A stretch of DNA of 64,000 nucleotides from YC2-FULL-38-9 sp964629635. GTDB taxonomy: Bacteria > Patescibacteriota > Microgenomatia > UBA1406 > GWC2-37-13. Positions 43,324 to 51,537 of the stretch are shown piece by piece. Below the pieces are notes generated by a model that saw only the letters and a list, made by a program, of their open reading frames with translations, was not told the DNA's origin and made no database searches. The stretch is from NCBI GenBank assembly GCA_964629635.1, contig CAZVQS010000002.1, positions 62,001-126,000 on the forward strand, given 5' to 3'. Position numbers and translations under genes: made by a program. Position 1 is the first letter of the stretch; each line of letters starts with the position of its first letter.

Positions 43324-44334
43324 TCAGGTGTTGTACTGGAGTTTGTAATAGTCCTTATATGAACCGGACTTGATGTTTTTCCACCAGTCCTTGTTTGTTT
43401 TGTACCATTCCACTGTTTCCCTGAGCGCTTCGTCGAAGTTGTGGCGCGGGGTCCAGCCGAGTTCTTTTTGTATGGTCGTCCAGTCAATGGCATACCTCCG
43501 GTCGTGTCCGGGGCGGTCCTTCACGTATTCGATGTATTCTTCGCCTTTATCCATTAGCTTCAGGATGCGTTTCACAATTTCGATGTTTGGTATATCTTCG
43601 GTCAGGCCGCCGACGAGGTACGTTTTGCCGATCGTGCCCTTTTTCAGGATAAGGTCGATAGCCTCGCAGTGGTCCTCCACGTACAGCCAGTCACGCACAT
43701 ACAGTCCGTCGCCGTACACCGGCACCTTTTTGCCTTCAATGAGGTTCGTGATGACGAGGGAGAAGAGTTTTTCCGGGAACTGGTAGGGGCCGAAATTGTT
43801 GCTGCAGTTTGAAATGGTAGCGGGAAGGCCGAAAGTGGTGTGGTACGCCCGCACGAGATGGTCGGAGGACGCTTTTGATGCCGAATAGGGGCTTCTCGGA
43901 TCGTAGCTTGTTTTGTCGGTGAATTTTTGCGCAGAGTTGAGGGGAAGGTGTCCGAACACTTCATCGGTTGAGATATGGTGGAAACGGGAGACCTTGTTGC
44001 GGCGGGCCGCTTCAAGCAGGGTATACGTGCCTTCCACATTCGTTTTCACGAACGGGTACGGGTCAAGGATCGAGCGGTCCACGTGCGTTTCCGCGGCGAA
44101 ATGGACGATGATATCGATGTCTTTGGTCAGGCCGTCAACCAGCTTTGCGTCGCAGATGTCGCCTTTCACGAACGTATAGTTCGGGTTTTTCTCCACGCTC
44201 TTGAGGTTTTCCGGGTTGCCCGCGTAGGTGAGTTTGTCGAGGTTGACTATGGAATCCTGGGGATATTTCTTCAGCCAGTAGAGGATAAAATTCGAGCCGA
44301 TGAAACCGGCTCCGCCCGTGACCAGTAGTTTCAT
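43324..44334 (-). CDS. rmlB: dTDP-glucose 4,6-dehydratase
   Basis: 336 residues. GGAGFIGSNF near residue 7, HFAAETHVDRSI, STDEVFG (the catalytic Asp-Glu pair) and YSASKASSDH near residue 150. First gene of a five-gene sugar-nucleotide operon ending with the GT2-GtrA gene. TATAAT boxes on the minus strand at 44344-44349 and 44355-44360 could serve as -10 elements. Confidence 0.95.
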   Translation of the reverse strand: MKLLVTGGAGFIGSNFILYWLKKYPQDSIVNLDKLTYAGNPENLKSVEKNPNYTFVKGDICDAKLVDGLTKDIDIIVHFAAETHVDRSILDPYPFVKTNVEGTYTLLEAARRNKVSRFHHISTDEVFGHLPLNSAQKFTDKTSYDPRSPYSASKASSDHLVRAYHTTFGLPATISNCSNNFGPYQFPEKLFSLVITNLIEGKKVPVYGDGLYVRDWLYVEDHCEAIDLILKKGTIGKTYLVGGLTEDIPNIEIVKRILKLMDKGEEYIEYVKDRPGHDRRYAIDWTTIQKELGWTPRHNFDEALRETVEWYKTNKDWWKNIKSGSYKDYYKLQYNT

Positions 44335-44412
44335 ATGAGGATAATTATATAAGAATTATAGGTTTTTTGTAACCCATACCTCATAATTTAATAATTACAA
44401 AACCCGGCAACG

Positions 44413-44475
44413 GTCTTTTTTTGGTGGTGACTGGACCCCCGACAGATTGACTTGGCCCGAGCCACAAAAAAAGAC
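44413..44475. terminator. Large bidirectional terminator-like hairpin
   Basis: GTCTTTTTTTG plus GTGG at 44413-44427 is matched by CCACAAAAAAAGAC at 44462-44475, with a G/C-rich 34-base loop that can form extra pairs. It lies 34 bases past the MiaB-like stop and upstream of rmlB, so it should end the MiaB-like transcript and insulate the sugar operon. The 174-base gap contains nothing else I recognise. Confidence 0.65.
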
Positions 44476-44508
44476 ATTGCCTGCGTTTTGCTTAATGAAT
44501 ATTCCGGA

Positions 44509-45693
44509 TTATCCGGTTTTCGGATGTTTCGAAGTATATATGAGATCCTCAAGAACCTGCCAGCGGGCTTTCTTTACTTTGTGAGGCACATCGTCCTGCA
44601 TGGTCTTGGTCGCGATAGTCAGGGGGCGGGGGGAGTACATGGCAACATACGCTTTTTCAAAACCCACCTTCTTCACCAGGTCGACGGTGTTTTCAAACTC
44701 GGCATCGGTTTCCCCGCAGAAGCCGACGATGATGTCTGTTGTGATGCGGATATCCGGTATTTTCGCCTTCAGCTTCGATACGAGATTTAAGTATTCCCCA
44801 CGGGTATACCAGCGGTTCATGCGCTTGAGCACGTTCGTGTCTCCCGACTGCACGGGCAGATGGATCAGGCGGCTGATGTTCTTGTTTCGCGCGATAACAT
44901 CGATCAGTTCATCGGAAAAATCCCACGGGTTTGACGAAATGAAATCGACGGTGCGGAACCCGAGCTTCGCAACCTCTTCAAGCAGGTGGGGAAACAGGGT
45001 GGGGATGCGCGCGCGGCCGAGGTGTTTCACGTATACGGGCTTCACGTCTTTGCCGTCCAGTTTGAAACCGGTTTCATGTTCGCCGAAGTATTTCTCGTCC
45101 GGCTGCCTCCCCAGCACCAGGTCGGATCCGTAGGAGTTCACATTCTGCCCAAGCAGTGTTACGGTTTCATAGCCTTTGTCCAGAAGCTCCCGGCATTCCT
45201 TCATGATGGACTGGTACGGCCGGCTCACTTCGCGTCCCCGCGTGTACGGTACGACGCAGTAGGTGCAGAAGTTGTTGCACCCGTTCGTGATGGGAACCCA
45301 TGCGCTATTGCCGTTTGAACGCAATGGCTCGGAGTCGAACCCCACTTCCTCGATCGGCATGAACTCGTCAACTTCCGGCATCTGTTTGCGCAAGAGCTCC
45401 ATGAATTTGCCGGTGGCGTCGCGGGTTGCCATGCCGGTCATGCATCCGGTCACGATAATCTTGTACGTTTCCCCGTTTTTCAGTTTCGATTCCTTTATCT
45501 CCTTCAGGTTGTGCACGAGTCCGTTGACGCGGTTCTGGGGAGCGTGGCGGATCATGCAGGTGTTGATGACTGCGTAGTTGGTGTCTTCAAACCCGTTTGC
45601 GGGCGTCATGCCGCGCGCCTTGAAATAGGATGCAATGCGCTCGGAGTCCGCCTCGTTCTGCTGGCAGCCGAATGTTTTGATGTAGTATTTCAT
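44509..45693 (-). CDS. miaB: MiaB-like radical SAM methylthiotransferase without TRAM domain
   Basis: 394 residues. The N-terminal UPF0004 domain has its three Cys (FGCQQNEAD, NTCMIRH, VTGCMTG); the radical SAM cluster motif is CNNFCTYC near residue 140. MiaB adds the 2-methylthio group to i6A37 of tRNA. The chain stops after PHKVKKARWQVLEDLI, so the C-terminal TRAM domain (about 60 residues) that binds tRNA is missing; no TRAM codons are seen in other frames before the terminator. The start at 45693 gives MKYYIKTFGCQQN and overlaps the transferase gene by 4 bp. Confidence 0.85.
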   Translation of the reverse strand: MKYYIKTFGCQQNEADSERIASYFKARGMTPANGFEDTNYAVINTCMIRHAPQNRVNGLVHNLKEIKESKLKNGETYKIIVTGCMTGMATRDATGKFMELLRKQMPEVDEFMPIEEVGFDSEPLRSNGNSAWVPITNGCNNFCTYCVVPYTRGREVSRPYQSIMKECRELLDKGYETVTLLGQNVNSYGSDLVLGRQPDEKYFGEHETGFKLDGKDVKPVYVKHLGRARIPTLFPHLLEEVAKLGFRTVDFISSNPWDFSDELIDVIARNKNISRLIHLPVQSGDTNVLKRMNRWYTRGEYLNLVSKLKAKIPDIRITTDIIVGFCGETDAEFENTVDLVKKVGFEKAYVAMYSPRPLTIATKTMQDDVPHKVKKARWQVLEDLIYTSKHPKTG

Positions 45694-46748
45694 GATTTGC
45701 TTTTCTTCATCCGGTCGATGATCGCGATAAAGACGAAGAGAATGATAGCAATCGTGACGAAGGAAATCAATTTCTCCGATCCCTTCAGAAACAGGCTTGC
45801 CGCGCCGAGCGCGAAGGTGACGAACCAGTAGAAGACCGCAATGCGCCGCTTGCCCCATCCGATATCCAGCAGCTTGTGGTGGAGGTGCCCCCAGTCCGCG
45901 CGGAACGGGGATTTCCCGTTTTTGATCCTGCGCAGGATCGTGTAGGTGGCGTCAAGCAGGGGGATCGCCAGGATGAGGAACGCGGTACCGATCTTGCCGA
46001 AGGAGATGATGGAAAGAACCCCGAGCATGAATCCGGCAAGCGCGCCTCCCCCGTAGCCGGGCATGATCTTCTGGGGATAAAAGTTGTACGGAAGGAATCC
46101 GATGTACGCTCCTCCGACGACGAACGCGAAAAACATGACACTTTGGGCGGACACGTCATGCACGACAAACCGCTGGGAAAGGAATCCGAGAAATACCGCG
46201 GCGATGCCGACGAATCCGGGAAGCTGGCCGTCCACTCCCTTGCTCCAGTTGATCATATTTGTTGTCCAGGTAAGCCAGAGAATCGCCAGAAGGTCGGCCA
46301 GGACAAGGACGGAATGGCGGCCGAAAAAATCAAAGGTCCACCTGAGCTGGTCAAGCCGTATCACGCCCCCGAGCGGATTTGAGATGAACGGGATGCCGAG
46401 CCCGAACCCGATGACCATGGCGGATATGACGATATTCGCGTAGAACCGCAGGTAGGGGGACAGGTCGTAATAGTCGTCAAGCAGCCCGACAATGAGAAGG
46501 AGCAGGCTTGAGATGAGGATGCCGATCATTATTTTGTTGAGCGGAACGAACAGGATGACGCCAAGCAGGATCGCAATGTAGATCGGTATGCCTCCGGCCC
46601 GCGGAATGATTCCGGTGTGGGTGTGGGCAGGGTGCTTGCGCGTTTTGCGGTCAGTCACCAGATTGTATTTCCGGGCAAACCGGATGGTCAGGGGAGTCAG
46701 CAGATATGAGACGGTCAGGGCGAAAAGGAATGCGATAAGACCTTCCAT
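45690..46748 (-). CDS. WecA/MraY-family undecaprenyl-phosphate sugar-1-phosphate transferase
   Basis: 352-residue polytopic membrane enzyme with about ten helices. Family motifs: GLLDDYYDL near residue 88, NMINWSKGVDGQ near residue 168 and GHLHHKLLD near residue 293. These enzymes load the lipid carrier with HexNAc-1-phosphate for wall polymers or peptidoglycan. The GHLHHKL form suggests WecA/TagO rather than MraY. It sits with a small membrane protein gene (1-base gap) and the MiaB-like gene. Confidence 0.88.
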   Translation of the reverse strand: MEGLIAFLFALTVSYLLTPLTIRFARKYNLVTDRKTRKHPAHTHTGIIPRAGGIPIYIAILLGVILFVPLNKIMIGILISSLLLLIVGLLDDYYDLSPYLRFYANIVISAMVIGFGLGIPFISNPLGGVIRLDQLRWTFDFFGRHSVLVLADLLAILWLTWTTNMINWSKGVDGQLPGFVGIAAVFLGFLSQRFVVHDVSAQSVMFFAFVVGGAYIGFLPYNFYPQKIMPGYGGGALAGFMLGVLSIISFGKIGTAFLILAIPLLDATYTILRRIKNGKSPFRADWGHLHHKLLDIGWGKRRIAVFYWFVTFALGAASLFLKGSEKLISFVTIAIILFVFIAIIDRMKKSKS

Positions 46749-46749
46749 A

Positions 46750-47055
46750 TCAGGTGACGAGCAGAATAATTTTAACGAACACGACGGTGAGGGTTGCCAT
46801 GATGCCGATGTTGAGGTACCGCAGGACTTTTTTCACGTATTCGTTGCCGGGAAAAAGTTTTGCCGAGACGAATCCGTTGAGGATCACAAAAAGGTCCATG
46901 AGGATGGGCAGGATGAATATCATCCACCATTCCGCCAGCTGGTCTTCGCCCTGCGCGTGGGAATAAAAGAGCGGGATCTGGGGAGGCATGGTGCCGTACC
47001 TGAGAAACACGATAAGCCCCATGATCGCGTTGCAAGCCATAAGAGCGTATGCCAT
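46750..47055 (-). CDS. Small three-helix membrane protein, DUF1648-like
   Basis: 101 residues with three hydrophobic segments (about 5-19, 42-63, 78-100). The PPQIPLFYSHAQGEDQLA segment after the first helix resembles the DUF1648 pattern. Role unknown. It is the first gene of the run leading to the WecA-like and MiaB-like genes. Confidence 0.7.
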   Translation of the reverse strand: MAYALMACNAIMGLIVFLRYGTMPPQIPLFYSHAQGEDQLAEWWMIFILPILMDLFVILNGFVSAKLFPGNEYVKKVLRYLNIGIMATLTVVFVKIILLVT

Positions 47056-47114
47056 AGGCTTAATTATACCTCATCGTGCGCAGGATAGGCAGGCTCTCCG
47101 GTGCAATTTTCCGG

Positions 47115-47143
47115 TTGCAAACGGCAGGAGGGTTTATTATCAT
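47115..47143 (+). promoter_or_regulatory. Likely glyA promoter
   Basis: TTGCAA (47115-47120), 17 bases, TATCAT (47138-47143). It predicts a 5' untranslated region of about 55 bases before glyA, unlike the leaderless pattern elsewhere. I see no known riboswitch in it. Confidence 0.45.
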
Positions 47144-47205
47144 GAAGCTCATGACATAACGTTCGCTGCCGGATAAAACCTCCTTTTATAAATTCCGACA
47201 CTATC

Positions 47206-48534
47206 ATGAAAGACTCCACCATCGCGAAGTTAGTCAAAAAGGAAGAGAAGAGGCAGAAAGAAGGAATCGAGCTTATCCCTTCCGAAAATTACGCATCCGC
47301 CCAGGTCCGCAGCGTGCTCTCATCGTATTTCGTCAACAAATATTCCGAAGGCTACCCGAAGAAACGGTATTACGGGGGCAACGAGAACGTCGACGATGTC
47401 GAACTTCTTGCCCAGGAGCGCGCAAAACAACTTTTCAAGGTTCCGTTTGCCAACGTCCAGCCGTATTCCGGCTCGCCCGCGAACCTGTCGGTATATCTGG
47501 CAACCTGCAGTCCGGACGATACGATTATGGGGCAGGCACTGACCGCGGGAGGCCATCTTACGCACGGCCACAACGTATCCGCCACCGGCATCTTCTACAA
47601 ATCCGTGCAGTACGGACTGAAAAAGGAAGGCACCCTTGAGCACAATGACCTTTTCGATTACCAGGAGATCCGCAGGCTCGTGAAAGAACACAAACCCAAG
47701 CTTATTTGGGTAGGCGCGACCGCATACCCGCTGAAATTCGATTATGCCAAATTCGCGGAAATCGCGGACGAGGCCGGCGCATACCTTGCGGCGGATATCG
47801 CGCATGTGGCCGGACTTGTTGCCGCCGGAGCGCACCCGTCACCCGTTCCCTTTGTGCACATCGTCACCACGACCACCCACAAGACATTGCGGGGCCCCCG
47901 CGGCGCCATGGTCATGGTTACGGAAAAAGGCCTGAAAAAGGATCCGGAGTTGGGCGTCAAGATAAACAAGGCGGTGTTTCCCGGCCTGCAGGGCGGTCCG
48001 CACGACAACCAGACCGCGTCGATTGCCATCGCCCTGTTTGAGGCAATGCAGCCGGAATTCAAGGAATACGGCAGACAGATCGTAAAAAACTCCAAAGCGC
48101 TTGCGTCCGTCCTGAAAAAAGGCGGATTGAAGCTGGTCGGCGGGGGATCGGAAAACCACTTGATCCTTGCCGACCTCACATCCGTCATGGGTCCGGGCGC
48201 CGGGGTGTTTGCGCAGAAGGCGCTGGATCTGGTCGGCCTGACCCTCAACAAGAACACGGTCCCGAACGAGCAGTCTAGCCCCTTCTATCCCTCGGGCATC
48301 CGGCTCGGTACGCCCGCATCAACCACCCGCGGCATGAAGGAACGGGAGATGGAATTCATCGGGCGCGTCATGCTTGAAGTGATCGATCTCATCAAAGACA
48401 CCCGGCTTCCCTCGGACAAAAAAGAACGGATCGCACTTATTGCGGGGTACGAAAAGGAGCTTTCGAAAAACAAAAAGATCCGGGAGCTGAGGGAGCAGGT
48501 AAAGAAGGTGGCGGTGAAATTCCCGATTCCTTAA
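47206..48534 (+). CDS. glyA: Serine hydroxymethyltransferase
   Basis: PLP enzyme that interconverts serine and glycine while charging tetrahydrofolate with a one-carbon unit. ELIPSENYAS, EGYPKKRYYGG, the PLP lysine in TTTTHKTLRGPRG near residue 226, and GIRLGTPASTTRGM near the end are all typical. 442 residues. It is one of the few intermediary-metabolism genes in the window. Its stop overlaps the convergent GT39 gene by 4 bp. Confidence 0.96.
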   Translation: MKDSTIAKLVKKEEKRQKEGIELIPSENYASAQVRSVLSSYFVNKYSEGYPKKRYYGGNENVDDVELLAQERAKQLFKVPFANVQPYSGSPANLSVYLATCSPDDTIMGQALTAGGHLTHGHNVSATGIFYKSVQYGLKKEGTLEHNDLFDYQEIRRLVKEHKPKLIWVGATAYPLKFDYAKFAEIADEAGAYLAADIAHVAGLVAAGAHPSPVPFVHIVTTTTHKTLRGPRGAMVMVTEKGLKKDPELGVKINKAVFPGLQGGPHDNQTASIAIALFEAMQPEFKEYGRQIVKNSKALASVLKKGGLKLVGGGSENHLILADLTSVMGPGAGVFAQKALDLVGLTLNKNTVPNEQSSPFYPSGIRLGTPASTTRGMKEREMEFIGRVMLEVIDLIKDTRLPSDKKERIALIAGYEKELSKNKKIRELREQVKKVAVKFPIP

Positions 48535-49865
48535 TAAATGGCCTGCACCGAGTAGTTGAGGTTGTCTTTCAGGACGAATGCCTTGTCCGGATATACGGGC
48601 AGGGTGTTTCCAACCTTGTTTTTATCGAACAGGACTTTACCTACGTACCAGGGCACTTCGTCATATGTTTTGCCGTACAGATATACCTGCCGGTCGTTGA
48701 TGTAGTACTGTGCGGGATGGTAATTGAACTCGTGCGTGACAAACACCACGTCATTTTTGTTCATGAGCCGTTTGATCTCCAGAAGCGGTTTGCGGATATT
48801 CGCCTTCACCCGTTTCTGTACCTGCAGGTTCGCGTAATTCAACGAAACGAGAAGGAGCACCGCAAACACCCCGTACCTGAATGCGGGACGGAACGAACGG
48901 ACCATGTAAATAAACGACAGGAGCATCCCGAAGGTAATAAATATGAGATACCGGGGAAGAAACAGCGGTTTGAATGCGGAAACGAGGAGAACAAGGAACA
49001 TCGGAACCATAACCCAGCAAAACAGCAGCAGCCCGATATGGCCGTGCTTGCGGTGGTCGACATGGAGCCGTCTCAGGTGTCCTCCTTTGGCGAACATGAA
49101 AAGGGAATAGCCGGCAAGCGCATATAGGAATACGGAGACAAAGGGAAGCCACCGGTACGGGAACCACTGGGACTGTTCGTAGCCGGTCAGCAGGATGGCC
49201 GGGACATTGAAAAGGGTCGAGGGCAGGAGTTTTTGGATCCAGAATCCGTTGGCGACCGGCGGACGGGAGAAAAGCACGACTGCTATCCACGGGAGATAGG
49301 AAAGGAACATCCCGGCAAACATCCTCAGGATCCGTTTCGCATCATGCCGGGGTATCGTGAGGGCCAGGTATACGATCTGGCCGGCAATGGCGAAAAAAGA
49401 GAAATAGTGCGTGTACATGGAAATGAGCGTTACTGCCATGTATTTCCGGTAGTCGCGCTTGTAGAGGAAATAAAAGGAAAGCGAAACGGTGAATGCGATG
49501 AGGGAATACATGCGAGCCTCGAACGCGTAGTAGTGGAGCACCGGGCTTGCGACAAAAAGCGTCAGGAATACGAATGCGCGCCTGACCGGGAGCCTGAACA
49601 CGTCGATGAGAAACAGCCCCGCCACATACAGCGAGTCGATGAAAAACAGGAATGACAGGGTGCGCAGCGCAAACTCGGACCCGCCGAATACCGCTATCCA
49701 GAAGTGGAGGAGCAGGTAATAAAGCGGGGGATTTGAATCGAGTGCGGTCATGCGGACAATCTGGAATATGTTCTGCTTTGCCAGAAGGTAAGTGAACGCT
49801 TCGTCCCGCCAGATGCTTTGCACATAAAACTTCAGGGGTGTTTTCTGGAAGAGGAATGACAGCAT
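48531..49865 (-). CDS. GT39/GT-C-type membrane glycosyltransferase
   Basis: 444 residues with about ten transmembrane helices. The first outer loop carries the catalytic acid pair in IWRDEAFTYLLAK near residue 20, followed by DSNPPLYYLLLHFW, the usual PMT/ArnT pattern. It uses polyprenyl-phosphate sugars to glycosylate surface proteins or lipids. The GT2-GtrA protein encoded nearby could supply its donor. Confidence 0.85.
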   Translation of the reverse strand: MLSFLFQKTPLKFYVQSIWRDEAFTYLLAKQNIFQIVRMTALDSNPPLYYLLLHFWIAVFGGSEFALRTLSFLFFIDSLYVAGLFLIDVFRLPVRRAFVFLTLFVASPVLHYYAFEARMYSLIAFTVSLSFYFLYKRDYRKYMAVTLISMYTHYFSFFAIAGQIVYLALTIPRHDAKRILRMFAGMFLSYLPWIAVVLFSRPPVANGFWIQKLLPSTLFNVPAILLTGYEQSQWFPYRWLPFVSVFLYALAGYSLFMFAKGGHLRRLHVDHRKHGHIGLLLFCWVMVPMFLVLLVSAFKPLFLPRYLIFITFGMLLSFIYMVRSFRPAFRYGVFAVLLLVSLNYANLQVQKRVKANIRKPLLEIKRLMNKNDVVFVTHEFNYHPAQYYINDRQVYLYGKTYDEVPWYVGKVLFDKNKVGNTLPVYPDKAFVLKDNLNYSVQAIY

Positions 49866-49893
49866 AGTGAAAGTATAACAAAAAGAGCAGTTC

Positions 49894-51372
49894 TTAGATT
49901 TTTTCTGTCACCTTGTACTCGATTTTCTTTCCGATGATCATACGGGTATGGGATTCAAGCGCCGGAAGTGAGGACAGGAGGAAGGAAATGAAGGGTAGGA
50001 AATACCACTGCACAAGGATAAGCGGCAGGTTGATGAGACGCGTGCCGATATTTATTTTCTGCCTCAGTTTCACGTCAAGGTAAATATATACGAAGATCAT
50101 GGAAGTGGATATGGTAAGGATGAAACCGGAAAGCTGCGGAAGGATGAAGCCCAATACCGTGCGTTTGAAGACCGGATTGACGAGCGGCGGGATGGAGGCA
50201 CTGACCGTAAGGATGAAAAAGGACGTGGGCCACAGCAGGTGGTTTTCCATGAGGTGGAATATCTTTTTCATTTTCGGCCATTTCGGGATATGGGGGGTGA
50301 CGAAAAACTTCTTGAGGGCATATCCGATGTCAGTGACTCCCCATGCCCAGCGCTTTTCCTGCTCATACCTGCTGACGAATGTGCGGAATATGTTGCCCGA
50401 ATACACCGCATCCCCGCTCACGATGGTGTAAAGGGGGATCGTCTTCACCTTTTCACCGAACGTGAAAAAGGCCTGGTAATATACGTGCCAGTCCTCGGGG
50501 ATGATGTCAACGTCCCAGAAGTTTATTTTGCGCAAAAGCCACATGCTCGTTGAGTACGTCGAAATCTGGATGAGCTTGTCTTTCTGGGAAAGGAAGGCGA
50601 GCCTGAGGATGGATGAGAGCGTTGCCTGTATACGCACGAAAAAGGGAAGTTTCCAGAAGTTATTGTAGAGAAGAACGGGAGCCCAGTAGAAATGGTATTG
50701 TTTTTCGTGGTCCTTCGCGTAGACGCTTGAGAGATAGGAAAAGTAGTTTGACGAGAATTTGCTGTCCGCGTCGCATATCGTCACGACGACATTTTTCGGG
50801 TCATACCCCTTTTCCTCGCAGTACGCGGCAACCATCTTCGCGGCGTGTGTCTGGTTGCTCGCCTTGCCCGCGACCTCGTCGGGGGTTAAGACGTGATAGG
50901 CAAACAGGATATCCTCGAAATGCGCGCCGAATTTCTTTTTGATCGCCTCCCCCTTTGCGGGAGCGTCCGCCTCGCGCTTTTCGAAAGCAAGGACGAGGTT
51001 GAGTTTTTTGTAGGGATAATCGTTTTTCACGATAGCCTCGATCGTTTCCTCAAGTTTATAAAGAGGCTCCTTGTAGTTGGGGATGATGATGTAGTGGTGC
51101 AGGTCTTTGACGCCCGAAAGGGATTTGGCATGGGCCGCGAAATCCAGCTTGAAGTGTTCGTCTATAAGCTTATAGGAAAGGGTCGAATAGTAGACGGTGC
51201 GCAGGCAGCTGTAAAAGAAATAGAGATCAAACGCGATGATGAAATACGCGACAAGCGCCGGGTGGAACGGGGACATCCAGAGGGGAAACGTTATGATGAG
51301 CCAGGTCATGACGGGAACGATTTTTTCGAAGACGTGCGCCATGAAGCGTGACTTAGCCAATGTTTCGGACAT
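49894..51372 (-). CDS. Membrane family 2 glycosyltransferase, cellulose-synthase-like
   Basis: 492 residues. Two N-terminal helices, a cytoplasmic GT2 domain with ICDADSKFSSNYF (DxD, near residue 200), IIPEDWH (catalytic ED, near residue 291) and YEQEKRWAWG (a QxxRW-type motif, near residue 334), then four C-terminal helices. These features mark processive enzymes, although the polymer made cannot be read. TATAAT ends 6 bases before the ATG. Confidence 0.83.
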   Translation of the reverse strand: MSETLAKSRFMAHVFEKIVPVMTWLIITFPLWMSPFHPALVAYFIIAFDLYFFYSCLRTVYYSTLSYKLIDEHFKLDFAAHAKSLSGVKDLHHYIIIPNYKEPLYKLEETIEAIVKNDYPYKKLNLVLAFEKREADAPAKGEAIKKKFGAHFEDILFAYHVLTPDEVAGKASNQTHAAKMVAAYCEEKGYDPKNVVVTICDADSKFSSNYFSYLSSVYAKDHEKQYHFYWAPVLLYNNFWKLPFFVRIQATLSSILRLAFLSQKDKLIQISTYSTSMWLLRKINFWDVDIIPEDWHVYYQAFFTFGEKVKTIPLYTIVSGDAVYSGNIFRTFVSRYEQEKRWAWGVTDIGYALKKFFVTPHIPKWPKMKKIFHLMENHLLWPTSFFILTVSASIPPLVNPVFKRTVLGFILPQLSGFILTISTSMIFVYIYLDVKLRQKINIGTRLINLPLILVQWYFLPFISFLLSSLPALESHTRMIIGKKIEYKVTEKI

Positions 51373-51378
51373 CCTCCT

Positions 51379-51384
51379 ATTATA
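51379..51384 (-). promoter_or_regulatory. -10 box six bases before the GT2 start
   Basis: TATAAT at 51379-51384 on the minus strand, then AGGAGG and the ATG at 51372. With the usual start 6-8 bases after the -10, the AGGAGG would lie at or before the transcript start, so it probably does not act as a ribosome-binding site. Confidence 0.5.
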
Positions 51385-51537
51385 CCGGATTGCCCCATAG
51401 AATGGGTTGGCAGGCGGTTAAGATTTGAGCATGAGCGGAGTCGCAAACCCCCTTCCAACCTCGAAGGTTAGAAAGGTCAAGGGCGGATCCGATAGGGAAT
51501 TCCGGAAAAGCAAAACGATGTATAATGGGGGTGTTTT

